DNA of 62,000 nucleotides from Phoronis australis (Eukaryota; Phoronida; Phoronidae): NCBI GenBank assembly GCA_002633005.1, contig NMRA01000195.1, positions 331,738-393,737 of the forward strand. Direction: 5' to 3'. Numbering within the stretch: position 1 is the stretch's first letter; the number at the start of each line of letters is the position of its first letter. Shown here piece by piece: positions 37,647 to 50,400 of the stretch. Made by a program: the position numbers and the translations under genes. Under the pieces are notes generated by a model. The model saw nothing but the letters and a program-made list of their open reading frames with translations. It had not been told where the DNA came from and searched no databases.

Positions 37647-39600
37647 CACACAGGCATCTCCAGGGACACAGTGTTGTGTTGCAAATTCCAGGCATCTGGG
37701 AACTGTGTATTGAAGATGACCCTTCTTGTGAGAATTGAATGCTGTTGATCACCATTCACAAACTTACCGTTAAATGGTGGGCTCTGTCGTACCTTTGGAG
37801 AGAACTCAAGCTATCAACTGTTTACTACACTTGGCATCGAGTAGTTCTAGTTGACTGGTTTGACTAGTGAGACATAGGTGGAAGACTCAATAATAACCTC
37901 AACTGTTTACTACACTTGGCATCGAGTAGTTCTAGTTGACTGGTTTGACTAGTGAGACATAGGTGGAAGACTCAATAATAACCTCAACTGAGATTTGTCT
38001 TAGTCAGTAGTGACACCACCTACGTTCCCGGTGACTTTTTATGTCAAAAATACCCAGCAGTTCAGTTGGATACGCACAACAGCAAGATAACTGATTTTGC
38101 CCAGTGTTGTCTGAGAACTCTTCTTATGCTGGAATTCAATGCACATTGCTATTCTTGAAAAAACGTAATGGAGACAGACATGTAAATATGTATCACTTTA
38201 CTGAGGTCCATGTCAGTGCGTCATCAAACCACAGTGTAGTTTTTCCATTTGATTTTATCGTTGGGTTTTCCTGTGTTAGGTGATTTATGAGATACCAGTG
38301 CACATACTCTTGTGGTAATTATTAAGTCTTATAGGCTTGTTGGCAAGCTTGGTCATATTTCTGGAAACTGGTCTGGTGAATGTACATTTCAGTTCAGTGC
38401 ATAGTATTTGTATCAAATCGTGTGATCTTGTGACACGTGAATAAGCTGTATATGACCAGGAATTTGTGAAATGTTATGACCTATCAAGGTCGGATGTGTT
38501 GTTGGGATTAAAATTTCATTGCTATGAGTCATAAAATTCCGAGAATTTGTATTGTTGCACCTCTACAGACTGTTCATTTCCTTGTTAGTCGTAGCAGGAC
38601 GTTGTTCTAGGGGAAAAGCCGAGTCTGTTCCATTGACATAATTCTGCAGTAGGATTTGGAAATCCCATAACATCACAAAATCAGGTGGGAGTTAAAGGCG
38701 AGTGGCTGACACTGATGTTATCGATCAGTAAAGCTGGACTGTGGAACTATGGGAGACAATTGCAGGTTTTACCCACAATTTCTGTTGAATAAGCCCAGAG
38801 TTCTAGAGGGAAGTTTCTCACCAGTGTTTCATGCTAGAGAACTTGCCCAGTCTTAACTTGGATACAGTTTTGTAGATCACACAAGGATCTCTCAAAGGAA
38901 GCTAGTATGATCACGTTCTTCGGTTGTAATACATGGCGATACCTTGCGTTTTTGTGAGATCCACGCCTCCAAGGCCCGTATGCCTGAAGACTTAACAACT
39001 GTGTTTGTGTAAGATCACTTACCAGTCAAGCTCGGGCATGTTTGGTTAGTTTCTGGTGAATGATTGTTACCAGTACGTTGACGACTCTAACCAGGAAATG
39101 TGATCCTGACGATATGTATGGCATTTTGAATTGTCTTGAATGAACAGAGTTGCCTGTCAATGATATCTGGTACAGACTTATTTGAAGGGCCTAGTGCAGG
39201 ACACTTTTGACCCAGTCAATGCATGCTGAGTTTTCAGGAGCCTGCATGCCTTGCTTATTTTAATTGGCATTGTTGCTCCGTTGGTAACCTGCTGCAATGC
39301 ATTGTACATGCTAGAACTTGAAAAACTGAAAGTCCACAAAAGTTTTTGCTGGAAATGTCATGTAATGTGGGAACTGAGTATGAGTGTTATGTACATGTAA
39401 TATTATTACAGTGAATGAGATACTGGGTGTTTTCAGGACATCCTGTACTGGGTCACTAGATTTGTACAAGTCCAGCTATTGTCAAAAGGCCTACATGTAT
39501 TGTGGAGTAGAGCAATTTTTGTAATGTATTTTATCTGAGCTGTATTGATGAAGCAAAATAGTGACACATAAAAATAAATATTACATCAATATATTCTGGT
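37647..39600 (+). other. FAM32A: Probable FAM32A 3' UTR
   Basis: About 1.95 kb with no credible coding follow the FAM32A stop. An AATAAA at 39573-39578 would end the transcript near 39600. The region includes an 85-bp tandem duplication. The extent of the UTR is inferred. Confidence 0.45.
37815..37985. repeat. 85-bp tandem duplication in FAM32A 3' UTR
   Basis: The unit starting AACTGTTTACTACACTTGGC occurs at 37816 and again at 37901 with no visible differences, so it is recent or an assembly collapse artefact. Confidence 0.85.
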
Positions 39601-40015
39601 ATACATTACACAGTTAGTGTTAATACATTAGCATATGAAAGACTTAACAAAAAGCACCCAAAAGGATGGATATAATAAAAAATTTCAAAACATGAACAAA
39701 CAAATTCAGGCTTGTAATAAATGCGCCATAAGATACCAGTTTGTATCATGAGCAGGTGCATGGTACAGCACGCGTAGCAAGTGATATTTCACTATAGGCG
39801 CGTGTGCATTGCTCAGTTCATATGCAGCACTTTTACACATTTGGGTTAACATACACAATTCGCAAACCTACACCCGGGTGTAGAGGGGAACAAAAGCAAT
39901 ATTTGCGATCCATACTGTATACATTTCGCGGCGAAGTCGACGGAAGGAAAGTTTGCTATAAGAACCTTCTAGAATAACTGGCTTAAATCTGGGTAGCTTT
40001 GAAGCTCGGGTATCG

Positions 40016-40290
40016 ATACTTACGGTATTGATTTGGCAAACGGCAAGTGTGGATATAGTAAGAAAAACCGTTGGACTAGGGCCAGATGGCCATCTTTAGG
40101 TCTAATCATTTTGCCAATTGTTTCGCGAACGTATTGCGGATCTAAGTTGTAATGAATGCGTGAAGGTCTTTGGTAATCGTGCCTGGCGGAATACAAAACC
40201 AAGTAGTTTCCTGTTCTTAGTGCATACGTGACATTAGCACAGTCACAACCGATCAGCCAGAGGTCACGTTGCACAAAATTTCCACAAGGC
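40016..40290 (-). other. Orphan candidate exon with strong donor
   Basis: A minus-strand open frame reading RDLWLIGCDCANVTYALRTG ... RPSRIHYNLDPQYVRETIGK ... HLALVQRFFLLYPHLPFAKS, ending at donor GTAAGT (40014-40009), phase 2. It lies between the FAM32A 3' UTR and the SOCS-box exon. No ATG opens the frame, so an upstream exon would be needed; TTCAAG near 40291 could be the acceptor. I do not recognise the protein. Confidence 0.3.
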
Positions 40291-41269
40291 CATCACTTGA
40301 ATGATAAAGTTGGGATTTCCCAATTGCGGCGGTTTACTACCAATGGTCGCGTCCGAGATATTTGTACTAGGTTTTTGTTTCAGTTACATGGTTCCAGTAT
40401 TCGAGTATTTATACGTTATTTGATGTGCTATTACCGATACTGAATACACCATTAGTGATGTAAACACGTGATGGCTTGACCGGGCCGCGTATGGATTCTG
40501 TACCTCTTAAGTGTTGGGTGCATATCCAGTGAAACCGTGGCATGTAAAAAGCCTGAAAGTTTCACGCAGCAGCATACCAAACCGCACATGACAACCGAAG
40601 ATCTTTTGACTTTCAAGGTGAAGTGACCCTGCTTTAAGAGATGAGATCAATTTTGTAATGGCACTTTTGGCGGACTAGTCTTGCTTTTACACACAGTTTT
40701 CCTCGCTCAGGGACCGCGCGAGTGTTATCATCAACACATCATTCTTTGCGCATGAATACAGTTCTCCTCTCGCAACCTGTATATTTTCGCCGGCACTGCC
40801 ATGACACATGTTCATTAGCAGTAGTTTTATTCAGTTCCTATATTAGGCATAGATACATACAATCAGACATCTTAAACCTGTCCGAGTCAGTGAAAAGAAC
40901 TCTTGATTCGAGTGGAAAGATAGAAACAGAAAAAAAAACAACAGAATTGCAGTGCTAGAGAAAAGAAAAAATCAAAAAGGGACGTTGTTGATGAGATTAC
41001 AGGTGCTTTCGTGAGAGAGAAATTGTGTAACCAAAATGCTGAGGTGTATCTGTTTCCTCTAGAGGGTTCACTACAAACGGTATGTATGGGACAAGGAAGG
41101 GTTTGGTGGAGAGTAGCAATGAGCGTCACAACTCGGCGAACGAGACATACCGACGCGGCGGTGAAAATCGACATCGACGTTAGTGTGTGATTTTACACCA
41201 TTGTTAGTCATGGTAAGGACACTTTTGATGAAAGTTATCCAGTATAGCTATGATGTGTGCCAATAAACG

Positions 41270-41415
41270 TCAGTCAGCCTCGGCTGCTCCAAGCCAAATG
41301 AGTTGTTGAGCAATTTCTGTCGGAAGAACGTTGTCTGTTCTCAATTGTTGCAGGCGGCGACCAATCAGTTGCCGGAGACGTATTACGCACAGTCTCTCAA
41401 GTTTTTTCGGATACC
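41270..41415 (-). CDS. SOCS-box-like terminal exon
   Basis: Pyrimidine-rich acceptor (TTCTTTATTTGTCGACAG) followed by 47 codons and TGA. The core reads YPKKLERLCVIRLRQLIG ... VLPTEIAQQLIWLG. SOCS boxes recruit Elongin B/C and a Cullin-RING ligase; the LxxLCxxxIR block and the LP motif are visible. A minus-strand AATAAA at 40831-40826 could end the transcript. Assignment to the INK4-like gene rests on strand, order and phase 1 compatibility. Confidence 0.6.
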
Positions 41416-44400
41416 CTGTCGACAAATAAAGAAATGAAGTACAATGGATTTCTTTTCCAGTCACTGGAATAAGGAAATGCGTTAATTAAGCCCGTCCAAT
41501 TGTCCTTACAGTGCCACCAAGGCTGTGTATTCAGAGTCACTTATCTTACTCGAATCAGATTCTCCGAAAGCAGAAATTGTGCAACATTTCATTTCTGAAT
41601 TGTATCCGATGTAGGACCTACGGTCTGCCCTTTCTTGGACCTCCTGGCTTTGTTTATATAAACAATTATGCAAAATGTGCTTTCATGTGACAAAAACAAA
41701 GTTTTCTCATGTGATTATTGAAGGTGAAATTAAAAATTGTCAAGTTTATTTTTGTTTTATGCGAATCTCAAGGTTTTCAATCTTCGACAGAGTAAAGCCT
41801 TTTGGAGATCTGTGCGTAAGTCACAGGCAGTAAATTTAGAGAGATGCTGTTCAGAAGAAAGTCGTATTTTCCGGCAGGAGTTACTCTTCAGTGCGAAATT
41901 TGAAATGTCCTGTGATTGAACTGGACACCGAGATTTTTGTTGACTCGTATGCTGAAAAGGTTGGGTACTTGTTTGCAGTAGCTGGTACAAAATGAAGTTC
42001 TATAACGGTAACGAAAACAAACAGAATTTGTTTGGTCATGTAGCTTAATTTTGATTCAGTTCTATTTGACAGCTAACGGTGCCAAGCAGCAAAAGTTTCT
42101 CCTGAGACGAGTTACCCGAGTTTTGCTCTCTGGCGGTTGGGAATGATCAGCCTTGGCTGGCGTCAGCACTGACTTCAGGTTTTGAGCCCTGTCACTCAGC
42201 GGGAGACAGTTAATAAGTGTCTTTCGTGTCCAATTTGGTTATACATGTAGCTGTCCACTGATAAGTTTTAATTCGCGCTTTCACGGACGCTACAAACTTG
42301 TTTTTGCCATCGTCTAAAGGAAGTACTTGTCAGTAACTTCAAATGAAAAAAATGTCCATTTATGAGAGGATCACATTAATTTGAAGAGTGAAAGTCACGG
42401 AACCAGCACAATGCGTTCTGTTCTGCTTGTAAACTGCTTTCCAGAGAAACTCGAAACCCCCAGGGTTTACTAATTTGTGTGACTGAAGTAGGCATGATAT
42501 GGGTGAACTTGGAATCCTGCTTAATCTCAAGATCGCGTATGCGTGAACTTAGAATTGAATTCCCATTTTTGTAATCAGGTGATTTTTTGTTCAGCGTTAA
42601 GAATTTTTGTAATTATTGGCCTCATGATCACCCATTTTCTCCTTTAGCGTAACTTGAGTCAAAGAATCGGAATATGTTCAGTGTTGAATCAATTATTCCT
42701 TGGTGAATAAGATCGTCAATAGTTGAAAAGGATTGGTTAAAATTTACGTTATTTTATCAACATGTTATTCGATTTAGTGAAATGCAAATTTTTATCAACG
42801 TGAACGTGATTTTTTGAGTGAACCTGTCAAGTTCCCTCGTGTATTCCAAGTTCACGCATACGCGATCTTGAGATTAAGCAACATTCCAAGTTCACTTAGC
42901 TATGAACAGGAGGAAACGGAGTTTTAGTTATTGCATGAACAGGTCCTGTCGAGTAGATTAGATCGCTACCAGTGCAGTTGTCAACCATTCATTTATAATG
43001 AATTGAATCCAGGAAGATCTTGCACTGTTATTAGTATACCCGGTACTAAGGAATTCAGTCTTACTTCGAATATTCACCAATCCGAAGGCTCACTACTCCA
43101 AAAAATGTCTAAAATTTCTGACTCAGATGTAACTGTTATACTTTTACATGTAAAAATAAGCAACACTTCGGTTATTAGATGCAACTATACTGACAACAAT
43201 ACACCCGGCTAATAAATCACTTTGTTTGGATTCAGTTTCATGTGCATGTGAAATTGTCCGCATCCTTACGAATGAGTACCTACTTGCATTTCTAAAAGAA
43301 TATGAAGTAGGAATGTTGATGAATTATCAACCACGATGCATGCATTAATCCCATGTTAAGATCGCATCATCTCACAGCGCGACAGAAAAGCCGGTTTAGG
43401 GTCGCTGCGCTTCAACCTCACTCACCGGAGCTACTCGCACGGCCAGGTCAAAATTAAATGTAGTTACAGTAAGCTACCCTGTCCTGCCAGTCTTTTACGA
43501 AGTCTCATTCAGCCTTCTAGAGTTTAAAACCGCCGTTGGTCGCCGCATCCCGGACCCGTGCCCCAGATGTTGTCCCTAATTGAGAATGAGTCTTTAGTTA
43601 GATTCAAGAATGTGACGATTGCCAGTGATTGGAATTACTGAGCTCTTTTGCAAACAATGTAAATCAATCTTTTCGGGACTATTCAACTCTTACACACCCT
43701 TTAAATGGTTACCATGGCCACAACTACGATACCTTATTCATTTTCAGTTCTGAATCATTAGTAGAAAATTAGAATAATGAACTGTCGGAGTTCTGGTTTC
43801 GGAATTGTGGGATTCAGGAAGTGGTGAACTTTCGAAGGTAGCGACTGAACCTTCGCAGTAGTGAGCCTTCGGTCATGTACATGTTATCTTGGAAATCTTT
43901 TCCATCAAAACTGTTGCTCGTATGAAATCTGCGAGGCTGTGCACCATTGACATTGTTTGACAAGAGAAGTCTTTCTCCATTGACCAAAGTTTTAGTTAGG
44001 TCTAGACATACCTCAATGTGAACATGCGGGGATTTCTCAGTGCAAGAAAACGCGGTAGCTAAATGTCTGATTTTTGAGAAACGACAGAGTAGTCAATGAA
44101 CTGAATTTAAAAGAACGGAAACGCACACTCGTGTACAACCTGTACACGCATGCAAGAGTCAATCCACCAATCCGTAATCAAAGTGAACACTTGATGATCA
44201 AGATATTTGGCGATCACTTTCAATTCGAAATTTGAAAATGCCTGGACTTTATCCATACTATGCTAAAAAGTACACCAAAGTAGCCAATAACAAACCTATT
44301 TTCTGCTGTTTTGTTCCTTGGTCGATTTTAGGGCATTCACACCGCACTACTTTTGGGGATCTCTCTGGAATCTATATAGTTTGAGCTAGGCATAGACATT

Positions 44401-47400
44401 TACTTCTAGACTTCCTTGTTACCCTATGGTGAAGAGACCACGCGCTTTCAATGCCGATGAATAACATAAAGCCTCGTCAAATTGTCATCTACGCAGTCAC
44501 CGCTCGGGCCGGATGCTACCGATGATTATGTGAAGCGCTTTACATCAGACTCAAATTCAAAATTACTATAAACTTGGTTATGATTGTGGTCAGTAGAACT
44601 AGTAGCTACAACAATTTTGCTGTCCATCTAGTAAATCCTATCTTATCCTATCGGATTGGCTAGGGCTGAACCTTTTCCTCGGAGGGTGTTCGATTGAACC
44701 CCGCGACCCCCCCGCCTACGGGCCTGTACCATATTTGTAATACTCCTACTTAGTCAATGTTTAACATCTTCTTTTTAATCCATAACCCTTAACTGTAGAT
44801 TCTCCGAATTCTGCTTCTGATCAAACAAAACGGTTTCTACTGAAATGCGTCTTCAAAAACATGATGACGCCCCGGCTTCTGTTTTTGCTTTAATATGTTC
44901 TATTAAGCCACGGACGATAGAAATACGGTTGCCTAAATTTAAAGAAAAAAAACAACAGAGATTAGATTTCTGTTTCGAAAGGTTATGATTCACAAACAAA
45001 ATCAAAATAATAAAAAAGAAATCCTGTTCTCAAGAAAAGAACTGTGCAGTGGCGGATCTACATGTAGGATATCATAGGGGGGCCCAAACTGACCTTAACA
45101 AACTCTATGACTGGTCTCACAAATGGAAGATGAAATTTAAACCTGAAAAAAGTGTTGATCTTATATTTTCTAAGTCTAATAATACTCATTTCCAAACAAA
45201 TCCAACACTGGAATTATCACTCAATGGGGAAGTTATCCCCAATAAGTTCACGCACAAACATCTTGGCTTGCTACTCGACCATTAGCTTACATTTACTCCT
45301 CATTGTCGAGAACTCGTTCAAAAAGTACAAAAATTAATTAATCCAATTAGAATTATCTCTCGTCATCTCAACTCCATGCATCTTGAAACTCTGTTCAAGT
45401 CTTTTGTACTTCCACATCTAGATTACTGTGACATAATCTACCAATCGGCAAACGCTGGCATACTTCTCCAATTAGAAAGACTACAATACCAACCAGCTTT
45501 AGCCATAACTGGGGCATACAAAGGGTCCAACACAATCAAAGTTCTAAATAGTCTTCACTGGAGCAAACTAGCAACCCGTCGTAAACTCCACCTGTCCATG
45601 TATACATTCAAAGTCTTAACCAACATAAACAATTACTCTAACAAAATCCTCTTTGACTCCTACAAAAGACCAAGCACGAGACCAGGACTCCGGCAAAGCA
45701 ATATGTATACTATTCCAGCCTCCATCAGCCAAGCCTTTAGAAGATCAACGATATTAACTTGTATTGACAACTGGAATTCCTTACCATTCAAAATAAAAGA
45801 AAGCACTTCAATCGTCACTCTCAAAAATAACTTTAAAATGCATACCACTACTCCAGACTTGCCAGTCCCATTGACATCATTCCAACTTCCCCGCAACCAT
45901 GAAATAACCCTATACAGATCAAGATGTGGTCTATTCCTAAACAACGAGAAATTTAGACATAATTTTAATAATATTTCGGCTCTGTGTTCCTGTGGAGATA
46001 CCCAGACATATCCTCATGTTTTCTTTGCTTGTGAGGTATGCAAGGAGGAGAGGGTACAGCTCTTCCAGGCACTCGAACAATACCCCAATGTTTATAAAAA
46101 ATACTCTGAAATTCCGCAATTGTACAACAAAATTAATTTCTTTCTATATGGATGTCAAGAACTTAACTCAAACGAAAATATGGTTTTATTTGAAATAGTA
46201 TCAGAATTTCTTTATTTATAACATTAAATCTCTTTGTGTGAGTGGATAGAATTTTATACATCTGTATGAAAATAAATTATTTTCATTCGTTGTCACATAT
46301 CATTGTATTCTTAACATCAGTTTTTTATTTATATTTGTATATAATCATTGTTTTTTGACTTCTTTGTATTTTTTACTCAGATCTAATGCCTCTTGGCGCT
46401 TTCTGGGTTATGTATATTCATTGTATTCTGAAGATTTCGTAATAAACATTAAAAAAAAAATAAGGGGGCCCAACATTTCGTCTCGGTTAATTGCGCAAAG
46501 TACGATTGCATTCGCGCACCCAGCCTAAAAGATGGGGGCTCGAATTTCTGGACCTCGGACCTTTCTACTAAAAAGCTAACGGAGGACTAAAAAATAAAAA
46601 ATGGGGAAACCATTGCGCAGACGGTCTGAGCCAAACACTTGCGATCCGGCCTGAGCCCCGCCCCTTAGCTGCATGTTAATTATCGGTGTTCATAATTGAA
46701 TTCGATATTTCCTCACGCTCTTGCTGTTTTATTTTTTTTCGGCAACCAAGGTGGGGGGGGGGGCTACCCCCACCCACTAAATCCGCCTATGCTGTGGTTC
46801 ATGAGGATAGAAAGATGCTTAAAAACAATAACTCGCCCAAGAGAGGAATCAGACACCGAGAAATTTACCCTGATGGAGATAGTTAATGGCTTGTTTGTAG
46901 GAGCCTAAAAAATCTAAATAATCATGTCTTATTTCAGAACATGTCTCAAAAGTAGCTGATCGGAATGAGATATCATGTTGTATGCATGATCTCCAAATAG
47001 CTTTTTAGGAATTATTTTTGCATAGATGGCTAATTTCCATGAAAATTGAACAATCTCAATTTGCATAATACGAAAACGAAATGATATTTTAGGAAACCGT
47101 AGCATCCTTTCCGTCTGAGATTTTATCTTGAACATTTATGACAAATGAAATATGATCGCGTTAGTAATACCGTACATAGTTTTGTTATTGATGAACCTTT
47201 CTTAGTTTGCCAAATTTTACTAAAAGACATATTGTCATGTGACTCATTCAATAACTGATTTCTAGGCTTTCTGCTTTCAGTAAATATATACTTTTACTGA
47301 ATGAGGTCTTGATATTTGCAGATGTTTGGCTACGAAATACATAGACGTGTGGTCCTACATTGTACATAACCTTAGCAAACACTTACTCCTTTCGCTGGAT

Positions 47401-50400
47401 ACCCAGGAACAATCACTGTCATCGATGTCTCCAGTCTCTTCTATAATGTCTAGTGGAGACTTCCCCTCTCCATTAATCTGACGACTTAAAAAAACTCCTT
47501 TACTGATAAATCGTAGAATAGTGATATTGCTTTTTCGTGCAGCGTAGTGCGCGGGGCAGTTTCCATACTTGTCAACTGCGGACAAGTTGGCACCGTAAGC
47601 TGCAAGAACTTGCAAAGTTCGTAAAAACCCATGACTGCATACGTCATGCGTGATTGTCCGATAAGTACTCCTTTCCAAGTTTTCACCAACATCTGGCACG
47701 TCAGGGTCCGCACCACGCTCCAATAGTTCTTGTACAATGTGGTGACAGGAAGTCTTAGTCACCTAGAAATTAGGAAAGTACATGTACATGTAGTGGTGTA
47801 AATCAAGAGATCATATTTTTCACGAAAGCGGCAAATACCACGGCTGGTCAGAGGATGGGTGCCAGGTTTAGAGTATGCAGTAGACATCCCGCCTGTCCTG
47901 CTCAAAACAGACGCTGGCACTTTGTTGAGTGTTACCAAATAACCGTGCAAGACAGAGTCACTGCCACAAAACAAATTTCACATGTTATACTGTGTATACA
48001 TTTTGTTGTGGGCAGTGGTCAACTGCTGTGCAGTCATCTGACCACAGAAACACTCATTCAAAACTCCATATTTGGCCCATGGAACAACTCCGTGAAAAAC
48101 GTAGTGCCAATGTGATTTATTGAAAAAAAGCTCGAGAAATTTTCCATCCAACCTGGTGTACTTCAGCAGATGTTGAAATGTTGCATTTCTTTCGTACGAC
48201 AGTTCTATTCTAGCAGACCACAAGCTGTCCAACCAATCAGTCGCGGAGGGCGAAAGCAAATTCTATCATCGCTTACACACGTACCCTACGTGTGTTCATG
48301 GGCACGTCGATCAAGATCTCGCATTCGAGTCCGTTTTTTCCTGGATGCTTGAATGACGCCACAGAACCAGTGGCGCCAACAGATGTACGCGGTTACTGGG
48401 AAGTTACAACTTAAAGGCGAAGGCAACCTTTTTCATGTCACTTTTAGCAAAAATAAGGTCTGTTGATTATCCAGACACGTTCTTCACTTAGTTACAGCTT
48501 TTCGTAATTTAATTAATTTCTCGTCCTCTACTCCGGAAGTGACGTTTTGGGAGGCAAGAATTTCACGTCAATTTCTATTCATACAGTCAGACTGTGAGAG
48601 CTGTCAAGTCAGTCATTGTTCTACTTCGGATGTGATAAGTTCCGTCGTCGTTTGCTTTTGTTTACGAGTCAGTCAACACGCCACGCTGTTGCTGCGTACC
48701 AGGATGTATTCATTATCGTCTCACACGCGCTTTGGGTACCTTGCATTGCTTTCCAATGGATGACACACTTCGCCGTACTTGGCTAGCTCGTTCGTGTGAA
48801 GAACGCAGCGCTACCTACAAAGCAGTGGCAAGCATTTTCAGCCGTCAGATTGCGACAGAGATATGTACGCTGAATTGATGAAGGTCCCTGCGAAACAACG
48901 CCTGAAGAAGGGTTCCATGCCGTCGCTGCTGATTCCTGGCAGTGCCCCGTCGCCACCCCGGAGAAGTGCGTTTTTGAAGCGAGAAGCTTCGCGAGCTGTG
49001 GCCACTATAAACAGTGACTGGAGGCACTTTATCTACTGTCACCCATGCTTCGAACGTATCCCATAGCGTGCAATTCCAGGAACTAGCAGTGATTCCCCGT
49101 GTGCTGTTGTCTCTAGCCCAGAGCCTGTAAGCAGTGCTGCAGCGACGTTGAGTAGTGGGAGTGAATACAGGCCCAGTTTGACACCCAGTGAAAAGTGCAG
49201 TTCGTCATCCAATGAACAGATCGCTGAGCCTAAGTTTGATAAGTTTATTGTGGACTTGTATTGGAGTTATTTAGAAGGTGCCACGTGTGTGACGAGGGAG
49301 TCGCACGGCGGGACTTTGTAAGCAGTTTGGGTGCTCAAGTCACCATCCACTGGGAGTGTGTCGCAGTACACTCGGGCAAGTGGGACAGTTCTTCCTCTGT
49401 AATACGTGAGACGATAATGAGTAAATCTCGATAGGCAGCAGCAGTTGACTGACTCGTAAACAAAAGCAAACGACGACCGAACTTATCATCACCGAGGTAG
49501 AACAATGACTGACTCGACTGCTCCCACAGTCAGACTGCATGAAAAGAAATTGGCGCGAAATTCTTGCCTCCCAAAACGTCACTTCCGGAGTAGAAGACGA
49601 GTAATTAATTAAATTACGAAAAGCTATAAATAAGTGAAAAATATGTCTGAGATAATCAACGAACCCTATTTTTGCTAAAAATGTCATGAAAAAAGGTTGC
49701 CTTCGCCTTTAATTCTTAGATTTAGTCGCACGCGCCTATTTCCAGCAAGTTTTTAAAATAAAATCCATCATGAGAAGCGTGGTTTATTCGCTACACTGAA
49801 AACGATAGATCAGTGTTGAGGAGCTTTCAATTTTACATTAACTAAAGCCAATTTAAACCTTATCTCCTTGTGTCGAAACCATCAAGTTTCTTTGCTATTT
49901 ACAGGCGAGAAAAATAATTTTCTAATATCAGTCAGTCAGCGCGGACTTTCATCTATAACCCTCACTGACGTCGCAGTCAAACGTGCTGCTCAGTGGCGAA
50001 GCTCACTTCCACTCAATTGATTAATTATTTTACGCGTACCAACTGGTGAAGTCACCAGTCTTGATTTTAGAGAATGTCTGGCAAACAACGATGGAAACTG
50101 CGGAAAAATTCCAGGACACAAATTTTCCATTCAAGAATTAAATTCTCTGCGGGACCACAAAACATACTCAAAACAAAATTTATCGCACCAGAACCTATAA
50201 TTTATCACGTCAGGATCAAAATTTTACACGCCAGGGCCAAAATTTAACACGTCGGGACCGAAAATTAGGACACAAAATTTATCACGCTAGGAGAAAATTT
50301 CATGCCTGGTGAAAATTTCATGCCAGGAGACCACGTGACCGACAATGACCATCCGCTGCTCAGCCGTAATCAAGTCTAATGTGTACTTGTAAGCCATTGG

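Larger units (their letters stand above)
45047..46791. mobile_element. hAT-like non-autonomous DNA element (5-bp TSD) carrying a nested LINE
   Basis: Left end CAGTGGCGGATCTA and right end TAAATCCGCCTATG form imperfect terminal inverted repeats, flanked by CTGTG (45042-45046 and 46792-46796). Removing the nested LINE leaves about 359 bp without coding. The same termini occur at 26065-26223. A CAG-type terminus with a 5-bp duplication fits hAT5-like elements; the superfamily call is inference. Confidence 0.65.

Noticed and set aside
45660-45944. Minus-strand 94-aa frame
   Set aside because: Antisense of the LINE reverse transcriptase frame.
47355-47762. Generic ankyrin or ASB protein instead of INK4
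   Set aside because: Considered because of the SOCS-like exon, but the INK4 intron position, HDxxxxGFLxTLxxL motif and FAF1 adjacency favour INK4; kept as the stated alternative.
49340-49687. Minus-strand 115-aa frame resembling 48539-48763
   Set aside because: The similarity is the inverted arm of the Kolobok-like element, not a duplicated gene.
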